This document shows positions 1 to 8,462 of a stretch of DNA of 64,000 bases, one piece after another; position 1 is the stretch's first letter, and the number at the start of each line of letters is the position of its first letter. This DNA is from Acetivibrio clariflavus DSM 19732 (GTDB lineage: Bacteria > Bacillota > Clostridia > Acetivibrionales > Acetivibrionaceae): NCBI RefSeq assembly GCF_000237085.1, contig NC_016627.1:4328001-4392000 (forward strand), in the 5' to 3' direction. A program made the position numbers and the translations under genes. Under the pieces are notes generated by a model that saw only the letters and a list, made by a program, of their open reading frames with translations, did not search any database and was not told the DNA's origin.

Positions 1-1380
1 TGAAAGGGTTTCTTGCCTTAAGTCCCGTAAGCGGTAAATCTCATTGACAATATTATCATATGCTTCCTTTGAATTTGCCAATTGGATCAACTCGGCTTGA
101 AGCTCTTCCAGCCTTTTATCAATATCTGCCGTACTCTCGTCCAAATCCTCGTTTAATACGGTTTCAATATTCTTTTTCAGTATGGCCAGGAAAGAGTTTT
201 TCCCGCTGACGGCTATATTGATAGCTTCTACAATCTTCTCTTTGAGAGTATCTTCAAGTATAGTGGAAGCGGTACAAAACAAACCGGTGTTTTCCAATCT
301 GCTGACGCATCTCCAAACGATGGATTTTTTCCCTCGGTTATTCCAATGAACCCTGCGGAATACTTCATGACACTTGCCGCAGAACACCATTTGGGATAAG
401 GGATGATTATTGCTGTAGTTTCTCTTCTTTCCGTTCTTACTTATATGCACACATCTTCTTTTAACAAGCTGTTCCTGAACCTGCATAAAAATTTCACGCG
501 GGATTATAGGCTCATGGCTGTTTTCTACATAGTATTGTGGAACAATACCATTATTGGGTACCCTTTTCTTTGATAAAAAATCTACCGTATAGGTTTTCTG
601 CAGCAGCGCATCACCGATATATTTTTCATTTCTCAAAATCTTATTGATGGTACTGGTATGCCATCTGGGATTGCCTGCACCCGTCAGAATTCCGTCAGCC
701 TCCAAACCCCTAGCTATCTGTAGCATACTGGAACCTTCAAGATATTCTCTGTAAATGCGTTTGACGATCTCCGCTTCTTCAGGTACGATAACTAAGTTAC
801 CATCCTTATCCTTTGTATAGCCAAGAAACCTGTTATGATTGATATGGATTTTTCCTTGCTGATATCGGTATTGAATACCCAGTTTTACATTCTGGCTTAA
901 CGATTGGCTTTCTTGCTGTGCCAAAGAAGCCATAATGGTCAACAGGATTTCCCCTTTGGAATCCAATGTATTTATATTTTCCTTTTCAAAGTAAACCGGA
1001 ATATTTTTTTCTTTAAGCTGCCTTATGTACTTCAGGCAGTCCAGCGTATTTCTTGCAAACCGGCTGATAGATTTTGTGATTATCATATCGATTTTTCCCT
1101 GCATGCATTCTTCTATCATCCGGTTAAATTCCTCACGCTTTTTTGTGTTAGTTCCGGTAATACCTTCATCTGCAAATATGCCTGCTAACTCCCATTCTGG
1201 ATTGCTTTTAATGTAATTTGTATAATGCTCAATTTGCGCTTCATAACTGGTTGCCTGCTCCTCGCTGTCCGTAGAAACACGACAGTAAGCTGCTACCCGA
1301 AGCTTTGGCAATTCCTCGGCCTTTGCACTATTCCCGATTCGCTTACGGGCAGGAATTACCGTAACATTCCTGGTTGTCAT
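1..1380 (-). CDS. Large serine recombinase, 3' end outside window
   Basis: Site-specific DNA recombinase of the large serine family; 460 codons are visible and the C-terminus runs off the left edge. The translation opens with an ATG at 1380 and has the resolvase catalytic core, with the nucleophile serine in [13 protein letters not shown] (about residues 31-43), then the [12 protein letters not shown] motif, a Recombinase domain ([20 protein letters not shown]) and a zinc-ribbon with CGKC and a later WRC. The start lies 38 bases inside the preceding accessory gene, so it is probably translationally coupled. Together with the next two genes it forms a recombinase trio that probably integrates and excises the prophage. 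Family assignment is firm; which gene is the actual integrase is not known. Confidence 0.93.
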   Translation of the reverse strand, partial: MTTRNVTVIPARKRIGNSAKAEELPKLRVAAYCRVSTDSEEQATSYEAQIEHYTNYIKSNPEWELAGIFADEGITGTNTKKREEFNRMIEECMQGKIDMIITKSISRFARNTLDCLKYIRQLKEKNIPVYFEKENINTLDSKGEILLTIMASLAQQESQSLSQNVKLGIQYRYQQGKIHINHNRFLGYTKDKDGNLVIVPEEAEIVKRIYREYLEGSSMLQIARGLEADGILTGAGNPRWHTSTINKILRNEKYIGDALLQKTYTVDFLSKKRVPNNGIVPQYYVENSHEPIIPREIFMQVQEQLVKRRCVHISKNGKKRNYSNNHPLSQMVFCGKCHEVFRRVHWNNRGKKSIVWRCVSRLENTGLFCTASTILEDTLKEKIVEAINIAVSGKNSFLAILKKNIETVLNEDLDESTADIDKRLEELQAELIQLANSKEAYDNIVNEIYRLRDLRQETLS

Positions 1381-1801
1381 CTAAAATCACCTCGCTCTTA
1401 ATAAGACTATAAGCATACTCTGCCTGCTGAAATGGATCATCGTATAGATTATCCGGCATTGAAGCATGAAACTTAAAATTCAGGCATTTCTTTTCATTTC
1501 CTTTATGTTCATAAATCCTGCCAAGCGCCTCAGCTCGCCTGTGTCTTTCCAGTTGTGCTTTTCCGAATGTGTCCTTGCTGATAATTTGCGGATAGAATTT
1601 GTCCTCAACATACCGTTTATCTGCCAGCATTCTTGCAACAGATGTGTGGTAACGCTTAATACCTGCTTTTTGTGCCGCTTTGCTTAAAGAAAGCCCGGAA
1701 AGATAAGCCTCAAATAGTTTCTCAATCTTAACTGCTTCCTCTTCATTAACGACAGCCCTGCCGTTTTGAATGTTATATCCAAAAGGTATATGGCTCATCA
1801 T
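1343..1801 (-). CDS. Recombinase accessory protein lacking the catalytic domain
   Basis: About 152 residues. It starts directly in sequence typical of the Recombinase (DNA-binding) domain of large serine recombinases: [20 protein letters not shown] followed by a helical segment ending AQKAGI. There is no resolvase N-terminal domain, so no nucleophile serine. The ATG at 1801 overlaps the stop of the upstream recombinase (ATGA) and is preceded by AAAGGTTGG; a longer frame reaching 1834 lies inside the upstream gene and is less likely. The 3' end overlaps the next recombinase by 38 bases. I infer a non-catalytic partner that helps bind attachment sites. It could instead be a decayed recombinase, but the tight operon argues for function. 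Confidence 0.78.
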   Translation of the reverse strand: MMSHIPFGYNIQNGRAVVNEEEAVKIEKLFEAYLSGLSLSKAAQKAGIKRYHTSVARMLADKRYVEDKFYPQIISKDTFGKAQLERHRRAEALGRIYEHKGNEKKCLNFKFHASMPDNLYDDPFQQAEYAYSLIKSEVILDDNQECYGNSCP

Positions 1802-3375
1802 TTCACCAACCTTTCCCTTAAGTTCAACCCGCATTTCATTTTGAAACCTATTTCCTCCTGTGAAAACACAATGATTTCTTCAATAAAGTTCTCAAATATA
1901 TCGCTATCAAATGCATCAATCTGCTTTTCAGCTTTCGTTGCAAATTTAAGAAGCTTCTCAACCTCAACGAGGATAGTCTGACTCCCATCGATTGCGCGTT
2001 TTATGGCTTCTTTTTGTTCTTTTAATATGGCTGCTTCTTTGAGCAGCTCATTTTTCTGTGTATTAAAAAGAGCGGGGTCCAGGTATCCTTTGGCCATAAG
2101 TCCCATAATCACCTGAACTCGCTCTGTATTTTCTTTGATTTTTGTTTCCATCTCCTGAATCTTTGTTATGTTATCTGAGTAATTTGTCTTCTTTAAGCTT
2201 TGCAACAATGGCCTTAGAATGAACTTATGACCGAAAATAAGCTTATTAATCATAACAACGAAGGCCTGATGGATCGCATCCTCTCTGACAAACTTCATGG
2301 AACAGCTTGATGCGTCCTTTATATGCTTTGTGCAGCACCATGCAATATATTTACGGTCACCGCTGCCATGAATTCGACGCTTTAAACTGCTGCCACATTC
2401 TGCGCATTTGATTTTCCCCGAGAAAGGGTAGCGGTTTTGATATTTACTGCTTCCCTTGATTACGCCTTTTTCTTTACCTCTTTGCTTCAATATTTCTTTG
2501 ACGGCTTCAAATTCCTCATGGGATATAATGGCTTCATGATGATCTTTTATCATGTATTGATCTTTTTCCCCATGATTATAATGCCGCTTAAAATTCTCAT
2601 CTGTATAGGTTTTTTGCAGAAGGACATCCCCGGTATATTTTTCATTGTTAAGAATACCGCGGATAGTGGTCGCTGTCCAATGTGAACCTCTCTTTGTTGG
2701 GATTTTATCCGAATTTAACCCATCTGCAATTTTCTGTGTGCCTTTACCGGCCAATGCCTCAGAAAAAATCCGCTTTACGATTTCAGCTTGTTCTTTATTG
2801 ATAAATAGCTTTCCATCCACATAATCGTAACCATAGGGAGGGTATGAAATCTTGTATGTTCCGTTTTGAAATCTGCGCCTGATAGACCACTTACTATTTT
2901 CAGCAATGGATAAGGATTCGTTTTCCGCAAGGCTGCTCAGAATTGTCAGCACTAATTCGCCATCCATGCGCTGCGTGTTTATATTCTCTTTCTCGAAATA
3001 GATGAAAACACCGAGATCGGTAAGTTTTCTCACCATCTCAATACAGTCGGTTGTGTTTCTGGCAAATCTGCTGACTGACTTGGTTATAATAAAGTCAATT
3101 TTCTTGTTTTCACAATCTGCAAGCAGCCTTAAAAGTCCAGTTCGGTTCTCCTTTTTTGTGCCTGATATGCCTTCATCATAGTAAATCCCTGCAAATTCCC
3201 AATCAGGATTTGCTTTTATATAGGATTCATAATGGTCTTTTTGTGCTTCCAGGCTTGCCATTTGTTCATCACTGTCTGTTGAAACCCTGCAATAAGCCGC
3301 TACCCTCACCTTTGGCTTGAAAGCTTGGAGAGCATTGTTTCCATCAATCCTTGTTACCTTTCTCACTGTTTTCAC
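1798..3375 (-). CDS. Large serine recombinase
   Basis: 525-residue serine recombinase. Resolvase domain at about residues 23-165, with the catalytic serine in [13 protein letters not shown] and the conserved IITKSVSRFARNT; Recombinase domain at about 175-290 (PPYGYDYVDGKLFINKEQAE); zinc-ribbon near 325-365 (CAECG, WCC, CSMKF); then a coiled-coil region with many Lys/Glu. The length is normal for the family. It would bind and cut att sites during prophage integration or excision. It is the first gene of a three-gene overlapping recombinase operon and follows the SHOCT gene by 52 bases. Confidence 0.95.
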   Translation of the reverse strand: MKTVRKVTRIDGNNALQAFKPKVRVAAYCRVSTDSDEQMASLEAQKDHYESYIKANPDWEFAGIYYDEGISGTKKENRTGLLRLLADCENKKIDFIITKSVSRFARNTTDCIEMVRKLTDLGVFIYFEKENINTQRMDGELVLTILSSLAENESLSIAENSKWSIRRRFQNGTYKISYPPYGYDYVDGKLFINKEQAEIVKRIFSEALAGKGTQKIADGLNSDKIPTKRGSHWTATTIRGILNNEKYTGDVLLQKTYTDENFKRHYNHGEKDQYMIKDHHEAIISHEEFEAVKEILKQRGKEKGVIKGSSKYQNRYPFSGKIKCAECGSSLKRRIHGSGDRKYIAWCCTKHIKDASSCSMKFVREDAIHQAFVVMINKLIFGHKFILRPLLQSLKKTNYSDNITKIQEMETKIKENTERVQVIMGLMAKGYLDPALFNTQKNELLKEAAILKEQKEAIKRAIDGSQTILVEVEKLLKFATKAEKQIDAFDSDIFENFIEEIIVFSQEEIGFKMKCGLNLRERLVK

Positions 3376-3427
3376 CTCCTTTGGGCATGTGACATGTTAC
3401 CTCTGTGTGCCGCTAATAGCAAGCTAA

Positions 3428-3646
3428 TTAGGCCATAAGCTGTGCGTACATCGGAGAGAAAGTTTTGCGGTTCAATTTGTCGATTTTGTTGAATTCTTCT
3501 TCTGAAATCAGTCCCGCCTTAAGCATCTTTTGCAGGATTTTATATGCCCGCCAGTAATCAACCTCTCTTTGAATTTCCTCCTGTGTTATCTTTGAATATT
3601 TCGTTTCCTGCGGGTTATATGGTAAATGATTAGCCCCCTCTATCAT
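3428..3646 (-). CDS. SHOCT-domain small protein
   Basis: 72 residues. The core ILQKMLKAGLISEEEFNKID matches the SHOCT (short C-terminal) pattern of a hydrophobic helix, Gly, then I-[ST]-x-E-E-F. The start has a strong AGGAGG ribosome-binding site 7 bases upstream. It sits between the lysis genes and the recombinase trio, separated from the amidase by a terminator, so it probably begins the recombinase transcription unit. SHOCT domains are associated with oligomerisation or nucleic-acid binding; the role here is unknown. Confidence 0.8.
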   Translation of the reverse strand: MIEGANHLPYNPQETKYSKITQEEIQREVDYWRAYKILQKMLKAGLISEEEFNKIDKLNRKTFSPMYAQLMA

Positions 3647-3661
3647 TCAAGCACCTCCTAT

Positions 3662-3692
3662 AAAAACTTAGGACAGCCGCGATTGGCTGTCC
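3662..3692 (-). terminator. Intrinsic terminator after lysis genes
   Basis: Inverted repeat GGACAGCC / GGCTGTCC (3671-3692) with a 6-base loop, followed on the minus strand by TAAGTTTTTA. It lies just downstream of the amidase stop and ends the late structural/lysis transcript before the recombinase module. Confidence 0.82.
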
Positions 3693-3699
3693 TTTATCG

Positions 3700-4704
3700 T
3701 TATTCCGGCAATTTGAGAACTTGTCCGGGGTAAATAGTATCTGAAGTCAGGCCATTGAGTTTCTTAATCTCCGGATATCTTGTTCCTCTACCGAGTTCTT
3801 TTTCTGCTATTCTCCATAAGGTGTCGCCTTTTTGCACTGTATAGGTTCTATTGCCCTTGTTATCAGGAATGCTGTTTACAATTACAAGGTTTTCTTTTGC
3901 TACCCAAGTGTTTATGCCTGCAATCTCTTGACCGCCGGATTTCTTAACCTTTTTGCCAAGCAAAACACATTCTTTGCCGCCTTTTATGACCGGCTTGCCT
4001 TTGTATAAAGTTTGTGTGACCCTGTGGTAATAGTCATTTTTAACCCACGTTGGAACTTCCACACTGCCGGGGTAGTAATTCTTTACACTGACCTTAAACT
4101 CCACCATATCTCCAATTCCAATATCAGTATTGATATCTGTACTGTTCTCCAGCGCTTTTTTTACTGCTTTACGGAAAGTGTCCATATTCTCCCCATGCTT
4201 GGGAAACCAGTGCATCACCTCAGCATGGTTGCTGGCAATACCGAGCTTGTATCCTTCGGAGTGGCAGATGATGTCATTCTCATTAAGGCCGTACTTCTTG
4301 CAGAGCATAACGCAGAGTTCAACGGCGTTCTGCCATGCTTTGCGGAAATAATCTTCCTGCTTTGCTGCATCATAACCCACCATTACCGACCCGGATTTAT
4401 ACGAAAACCCAGCAGGCTCACAGATTTCAAAGCCAATATGGGTATTGTTGGCTGCTCCTCCCGCATGCCACCCGCGATGATCCCAAGGGAGATACTGCCA
4501 AACCTCTTTATCGTCTACAAAAGCGTGAACACATACCTGCCTATTTATTTCGCCGGCCTTGTAAGATTTGTTCCAACGGGAAAACCACTCAGCCGCCATT
4601 ACACCCGGCACAGCTGTCGAATGTACCATGATTCCTTTAGGCGTGATTTTTCGACCAGCTGTATAGCAATCGTTTCGCGTCATGTACTTCGTGTACAGCT
4701 TCAT
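3700..4704 (-). CDS. N-acetylmuramoyl-L-alanine amidase endolysin with LysM
   Basis: 334-residue phage endolysin that should cut the amide bond between N-acetylmuramic acid and L-alanine in peptidoglycan. Residues about 20-175 form an Amidase_2/PGRP-type fold with zinc-ligand candidates in IMVHST (His28) and the later [13 protein letters not shown] segment, and WHAGG in the groove. A middle segment (about 190-280) looks like an SH3-like wall binder. The last 45 residues are a LysM domain ([18 protein letters not shown] ... [10 protein letters not shown]). The ATG overlaps the holin stop by 4 bases. No signal peptide is seen, consistent with holin-dependent release. Confidence 0.93.
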   Translation of the reverse strand: MKLYTKYMTRNDCYTAGRKITPKGIMVHSTAVPGVMAAEWFSRWNKSYKAGEINRQVCVHAFVDDKEVWQYLPWDHRGWHAGGAANNTHIGFEICEPAGFSYKSGSVMVGYDAAKQEDYFRKAWQNAVELCVMLCKKYGLNENDIICHSEGYKLGIASNHAEVMHWFPKHGENMDTFRKAVKKALENSTDINTDIGIGDMVEFKVSVKNYYPGSVEVPTWVKNDYYHRVTQTLYKGKPVIKGGKECVLLGKKVKKSGGQEIAGINTWVAKENLVIVNSIPDNKGNRTYTVQKGDTLWRIAEKELGRGTRYPEIKKLNGLTSDTIYPGQVLKLPE

Positions 4705-5120
4705 TTCTTTTCATCCTCCTCATTTGAGTGGCCATGCAGTTGTTCCAATGCGTTCTTCAGCTTTTCAGGAATGGGCAGTCCTATATGTGCTGCATTCTCA
4801 AGAATTGAAATTCCCTCGTTACTCAGGTAAAAGAAAATCACCGCTGTCCGGATTGCCCCGCCGTTGCCGAGCACCTGGCTGTCGATTATGTGTCCCACAC
4901 CCACAAGTACAAATATAAGCACTTTCTTAAAGATGCCCTTGGCCCCGACTTCACTCGAAAGCTTTTTGTCTACAATGGCACACATCACGCCGGTCACATA
5001 GTCAATGGCCACAAAAGCGATGAGCGCATATAAAAATCCATCCAGCCCTCCAAGAAACCAGCCAAGAAATCCACCAATAGCAGTAAAAACCGCCTGTACC
5101 CAGTTCCATACTGTTTTCAT
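4701..5120 (-). CDS. Phage holin, TcdE/phi-LC3-type family
   Basis: 139 residues with several hydrophobic segments (about 8-30, 30-50, 65-85 and 88-105) and the motif [20 protein letters not shown] followed by GAKGIFKK, characteristic of the Phage_holin_4_1 family. The C-terminus is charged (NEEDEKK). It would form membrane lesions that let the co-encoded amidase reach the wall. GGAGG lies 8 bases before the ATG. Its stop overlaps the amidase start, so the two are translationally coupled. Confidence 0.93.
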   Translation of the reverse strand: MKTVWNWVQAVFTAIGGFLGWFLGGLDGFLYALIAFVAIDYVTGVMCAIVDKKLSSEVGAKGIFKKVLIFVLVGVGHIIDSQVLGNGGAIRTAVIFFYLSNEGISILENAAHIGLPIPEKLKNALEQLHGHSNEEDEKK

Positions 5121-5154
5121 AGTCTTAAACCTCCGTTCAACTTGAGTTTTGCAT

Positions 5155-5187
5155 ATAAAAAAGCGCCCTGCCTTAAAGCAAAGCGCT
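5155..5187 (-). terminator. Intrinsic terminator between tail and holin genes
   Basis: On the minus strand AGCGCTTTGC pairs with GCAGGGCGCT (10 pairs including two G-U) around a 6-base loop, followed by TTTTTATATG. It may partly terminate the tail transcript, so lysis genes may also rely on read-through or an internal promoter. Confidence 0.7.
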
Positions 5188-5207
5188 GAATATATAAAAC
5201 TTTTAAC

Positions 5208-7676
5208 CTATATTTGCTTCGGAAGCGCCTCCCACAGCCGCATATCCTCCTGCCCAAGCGACCAGATGGCTATACCTCGCAATTTCCATCGATAAGCCGC
5301 TTCGTTTGCCCAGTAAACAAGGCTGTCCACATCCTGATAATACAGAATAGAAAAACCATCCGCATCTCCGAGGAAGAGACGGGATATCCAGATATTGATG
5401 TCTTTTGGTATAATTTTTACTTCATAGTCATTACCGCAGGAAAGCGTCAAAAGCTGCGAGTGGAAAAAATCATAGTCCATCGAAATGTCCTCATTGCGAG
5501 TTGCCGATTCCTCCACATCGCTATTTACTGAAAACACCTGAAATTCATCATCCCACGTGACACCAGTGCGAGCAAGCCTGCCAAAGCTGGTTATATTTCC
5601 ATCCGGAAGTTCCACATCAAAACGCTCGTATGGTTCATATACCCATGCATCGCCCAGTCTCAGTAGCTCGCATACCGTCCGGTTGTCCGAGCAGTACCCT
5701 GCATAACCACTACCACCGTTTACATTCACTGTGAAACGCAGGGTTGAAGCTGCACCTGAATATACTCTTACCTTATTGCCGCGTTTTCGCATCTCTATAG
5801 TATACATATTCGGATTAGCACGAAGATCGGCATCTGCAGTTTTTGAGAAACTGGTGGAATAGCTGCCAAGCAAGGAATTACCTTGATAAAGCTCGACTCT
5901 TTGCGTGTCATAATTTAAGCAGCAGAAAATATCCCCAAGGAACACCCCAGCCCGTCCACTGCTATTTTGAGGGAAAGCCAGCCTTGCCCGGATATGGATA
6001 TCGGAAAATCCGTCGTATTTCCATGCAAGTTTGCCATATCCCTCGAGCTGGGAATATGGGCGACTTTCTGTGCTGTCTGGCTCTTGCCAAACATCCCATT
6101 CGCCGTCCAACACAGTCCAGTAATTTTCAGGCAGGATGTTCCTGTCCCGAAAATCTTCATACCAAATAAGCGCCGAGTCGGGTTTTCTTCGCAACATTTC
6201 AAATGTCAGTTTAAAACCTCGATCCGGCTCAACCATCACACCATTTACATCCTTGAACCGACGAGGAGAGAGCATAAAGCTGGCTTCACCGGCAAAGGGA
6301 TACTCCGAAAATCCACTGCAAACCCTAAAACCGTAAAACTGGACTCCCGGCACACCACCGCTTATGCTGACAGCATGCGTTCCCTCTTGGAGAAATACAC
6401 CTTTTGCAAGTGTCAACCAGCAAACTCTTCTCCAGTATGGCCACCATAAACGGTTCTCGCTGAAAGTCTTTGATTCACCATCAAGGGAAACGATAATCGC
6501 ATTTTTGTCCCAGTAAGGAAAGCAAAGCTGTACTGCAATATCGTAATATCCCGCTTCTCTTATCTCAAAACGGTACTCTGCTGACGCCTGGTCATCTCCA
6601 AGTGAGGCCATCTCATCAGTAATAATGACATTTCCTTCGTATTCATCCGGAACTCCGTTCCTGTCAATATAAATGGTTCCGAACTCCGCTTTCTGCTCCT
6701 TGCCATAGCTTGTCAAATATCTTCGCCTGTTATAAACCCCTTTTAGCAGCGGATATTCCCAGGATATAGCATCCCACCCTTCCATATAGTCATATACATG
6801 AGGAAGAGCCCAAGGTACTTTGTTATAGTCATCCCAGTAAGCCACAATTGGAATAAACGGCTGGGGCGGTGCATCGCCTGTGAAATTGTAAACCCCAGTC
6901 ATCCAGTATTTTGCCGCATAGTAGGTATTAGACACCCCTCGATAGGTTATTCCAAGGTTTTCAGGTGTATCATGAATCCTCCAGTTCCAGCCATAAGCAG
7001 GCAACCCCATGAATATCTTATCGGGTGACATAACGGAAATAGCATAATCATATATGCCCTCAAGCCAATCCCGGGGAGATACTGGGCCGGGAGCAGAGCC
7101 CGCCCATGCCATGCCATAGCTCATGATGGCGGCGGTATCGCAATAGTCGTTAAGATCGGCATAAACACACCAGTTTTCACCGCCCACCGAGCCTTGCACA
7201 CCGGTCATACCCGGCAGGCAGATATTAACAAGCTTTGTAGCGTCATATGACTTTACGGTATTATATATATCCCTAAATAGTGCATTCGCCGCATCCTTGT
7301 TTTCATATCCGCCGCCGCGCTCCAGGTCAATATCCACCCCGGCGCACCACGGGTACTTGTTCATGATCCGGATGATTTCAGTGAGAAACTTATCCTTTGC
7401 ACCGTTTTCGTTGTTGCGAAGTGCAGTAAAAATATTGGCTATTCCATGATTCATAATAGTGAGCAGCCACTTAATGTGCGGCCATTTCTGAATATACGGA
7501 AGCATGCTGCTGATGCTGGTACCGGTTTCAGTAATTGTGCCTGTTGCGTCAACCTCAAAAGTAAAAATGCCTACCGTATCAAAGCGGTCGCCGTAGTCTC
7601 TAAGTGCTTCATACATTCGGGCATTACCCATAAAACTCCACACCATGCAACGTTTGCCTTTTAAGAAATCCCTCAT
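5208..7676 (-). CDS. Tail protein with glycoside hydrolase family 18-like domain
   Basis: 822 residues. Residues about 8-330 resemble a GH18 barrel: WLLTIMNHG, the catalytic signature AGVDIDLERGG (DxxDxDxE pattern, with the acid/base Glu present), NICLPGMTG, AAIMSYGMAW and IFMGLPAYGWNW. Residues about 345-770 are beta-rich, carbohydrate-binding-like material. The last 50 residues (ILYYQDVDSLVYWAN ... LRGIAIWSLGQED) look like the final strands of a GH18 barrel, as if the beta-rich part were inserted in it. It is probably a tail-tip protein that binds or cuts cell-surface glycan. The start overlaps the previous stop by 4 bases. Confidence 0.82.
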   Translation of the reverse strand: MRDFLKGKRCMVWSFMGNARMYEALRDYGDRFDTVGIFTFEVDATGTITETGTSISSMLPYIQKWPHIKWLLTIMNHGIANIFTALRNNENGAKDKFLTEIIRIMNKYPWCAGVDIDLERGGGYENKDAANALFRDIYNTVKSYDATKLVNICLPGMTGVQGSVGGENWCVYADLNDYCDTAAIMSYGMAWAGSAPGPVSPRDWLEGIYDYAISVMSPDKIFMGLPAYGWNWRIHDTPENLGITYRGVSNTYYAAKYWMTGVYNFTGDAPPQPFIPIVAYWDDYNKVPWALPHVYDYMEGWDAISWEYPLLKGVYNRRRYLTSYGKEQKAEFGTIYIDRNGVPDEYEGNVIITDEMASLGDDQASAEYRFEIREAGYYDIAVQLCFPYWDKNAIIVSLDGESKTFSENRLWWPYWRRVCWLTLAKGVFLQEGTHAVSISGGVPGVQFYGFRVCSGFSEYPFAGEASFMLSPRRFKDVNGVMVEPDRGFKLTFEMLRRKPDSALIWYEDFRDRNILPENYWTVLDGEWDVWQEPDSTESRPYSQLEGYGKLAWKYDGFSDIHIRARLAFPQNSSGRAGVFLGDIFCCLNYDTQRVELYQGNSLLGSYSTSFSKTADADLRANPNMYTIEMRKRGNKVRVYSGAASTLRFTVNVNGGSGYAGYCSDNRTVCELLRLGDAWVYEPYERFDVELPDGNITSFGRLARTGVTWDDEFQVFSVNSDVEESATRNEDISMDYDFFHSQLLTLSCGNDYEVKIIPKDINIWISRLFLGDADGFSILYYQDVDSLVYWANEAAYRWKLRGIAIWSLGQEDMRLWEALPKQI

Positions 7677-8248
7677 AACCGGTCACCGCCTTCCTGCATC
7701 TCCTGAAATTCAAAGAGCACCCGCGCCGATTTTCTCTCTTCCAGTTTCACTGTATGTTTGCTGTCCCATGCCGCAGAATATTGATAAAACCCATCCTTAG
7801 GAGTCTGACTTCCGTTTTTTAGGCATTGGCGGGTGGAAGCCTTGAGTATCAGCTCATCGCCTGCGTTAACCGAATCAAGAAACCTTACCTTATGCGCGCC
7901 CATATCTTGGGATATTTCAATACTTCCTGCGGCCATATCCTGTATAGGATAGATATAGCAGTCAAGACCAGCAGAAGTTTTACCCAGGTTGAATAAAATT
8001 ACAGTCTCCGTTGTTCGCACCACACCGTTATAATGCCGGGGCGGAACTGGCTGCCCGTTTTCCTGCATTTTCGTTAGCATTTTGCTCGTGTGGACGGTAT
8101 AGCCTGTCAACTGATCTCCATCCTGAAGCTGCAGGTCGGTGAAAAAGATTATTCCGGTACAGTCGGAAATCTTGAGTATCACAGTAACGCCCACCACATG
8201 TTTATTGCTTTTTAGTTGTATGGTTTCTGTAAATCTTGAAAACTGCAT
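7673..8248 (-). CDS. Phage tail-region protein, paralogous domain
   Basis: About 191 residues, no enzyme motif recognised. The first 45 residues (MQFSRF ... SDCTGIIFFTDLQLQDG) align with the neighbouring 64-residue protein, which places the true start at the ATG at 8248; an AGGTGA sits 5-6 bases upstream. A GTG at 8257 directly after the previous stop is the alternative. It is encoded between the Prophage_tail protein and the GH18 tail protein with 4-base overlap, so it is probably a virion tail-tip component. Confidence 0.75.
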   Translation of the reverse strand: MQFSRFTETIQLKSNKHVVGVTVILKISDCTGIIFFTDLQLQDGDQLTGYTVHTSKMLTKMQENGQPVPPRHYNGVVRTTETVILFNLGKTSAGLDCYIYPIQDMAAGSIEISQDMGAHKVRFLDSVNAGDELILKASTRQCLKNGSQTPKDGFYQYSAAWDSKHTVKLEERKSARVLFEFQEMQEGGDRL

Positions 8249-8257
8249 CCATTTCAC

Positions 8258-8452
8258 CTACCCGTCTAATGTCCACTGAATTTCGCATACATGCCCGATC
8301 CATCCAGTGGAAACCGAACCGCCCTGAAGCAATAAGTCTGTAAAGTACACTGTGCCGGTGCAGTCAGTGACGCACAGCCTGATGGTGATAGATTTGACTC
8401 TGCTGATACTTTTGGGAGAAATACTGTGTGCAATCTGATTGAAATATGCCAT
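8258..8452 (-). CDS. Small tail-region protein, single-domain paralogue
   Basis: 64 residues. The segment CTGTVYFTDLLLQGG matches CTGIIFFTDLQLQDG in the following gene, so the two share a domain, here standing alone. The start has GAGGGTGATGAT before the ATG. A competing frame at 8266-8466 lacks this match and is rejected. It is probably a structural component of the tail tip; function unknown. Confidence 0.72.
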   Translation of the reverse strand: MAYFNQIAHSISPKSISRVKSITIRLCVTDCTGTVYFTDLLLQGGSVSTGWIGHVCEIQWTLDG

Positions 8453-8462
8453 ATCATCACCC

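Noticed and set aside
1-3375. Recombinase genes as part of an insertion sequence
   Set aside because: No terminal inverted repeats or target duplication are visible, and large serine recombinases next to phage lysis genes fit prophage integration.
4012-4830. 272-codon plus-strand frame
   Set aside because: Entirely opposite the amidase and holin genes; cysteine- and proline-rich shadow composition and no start signal.
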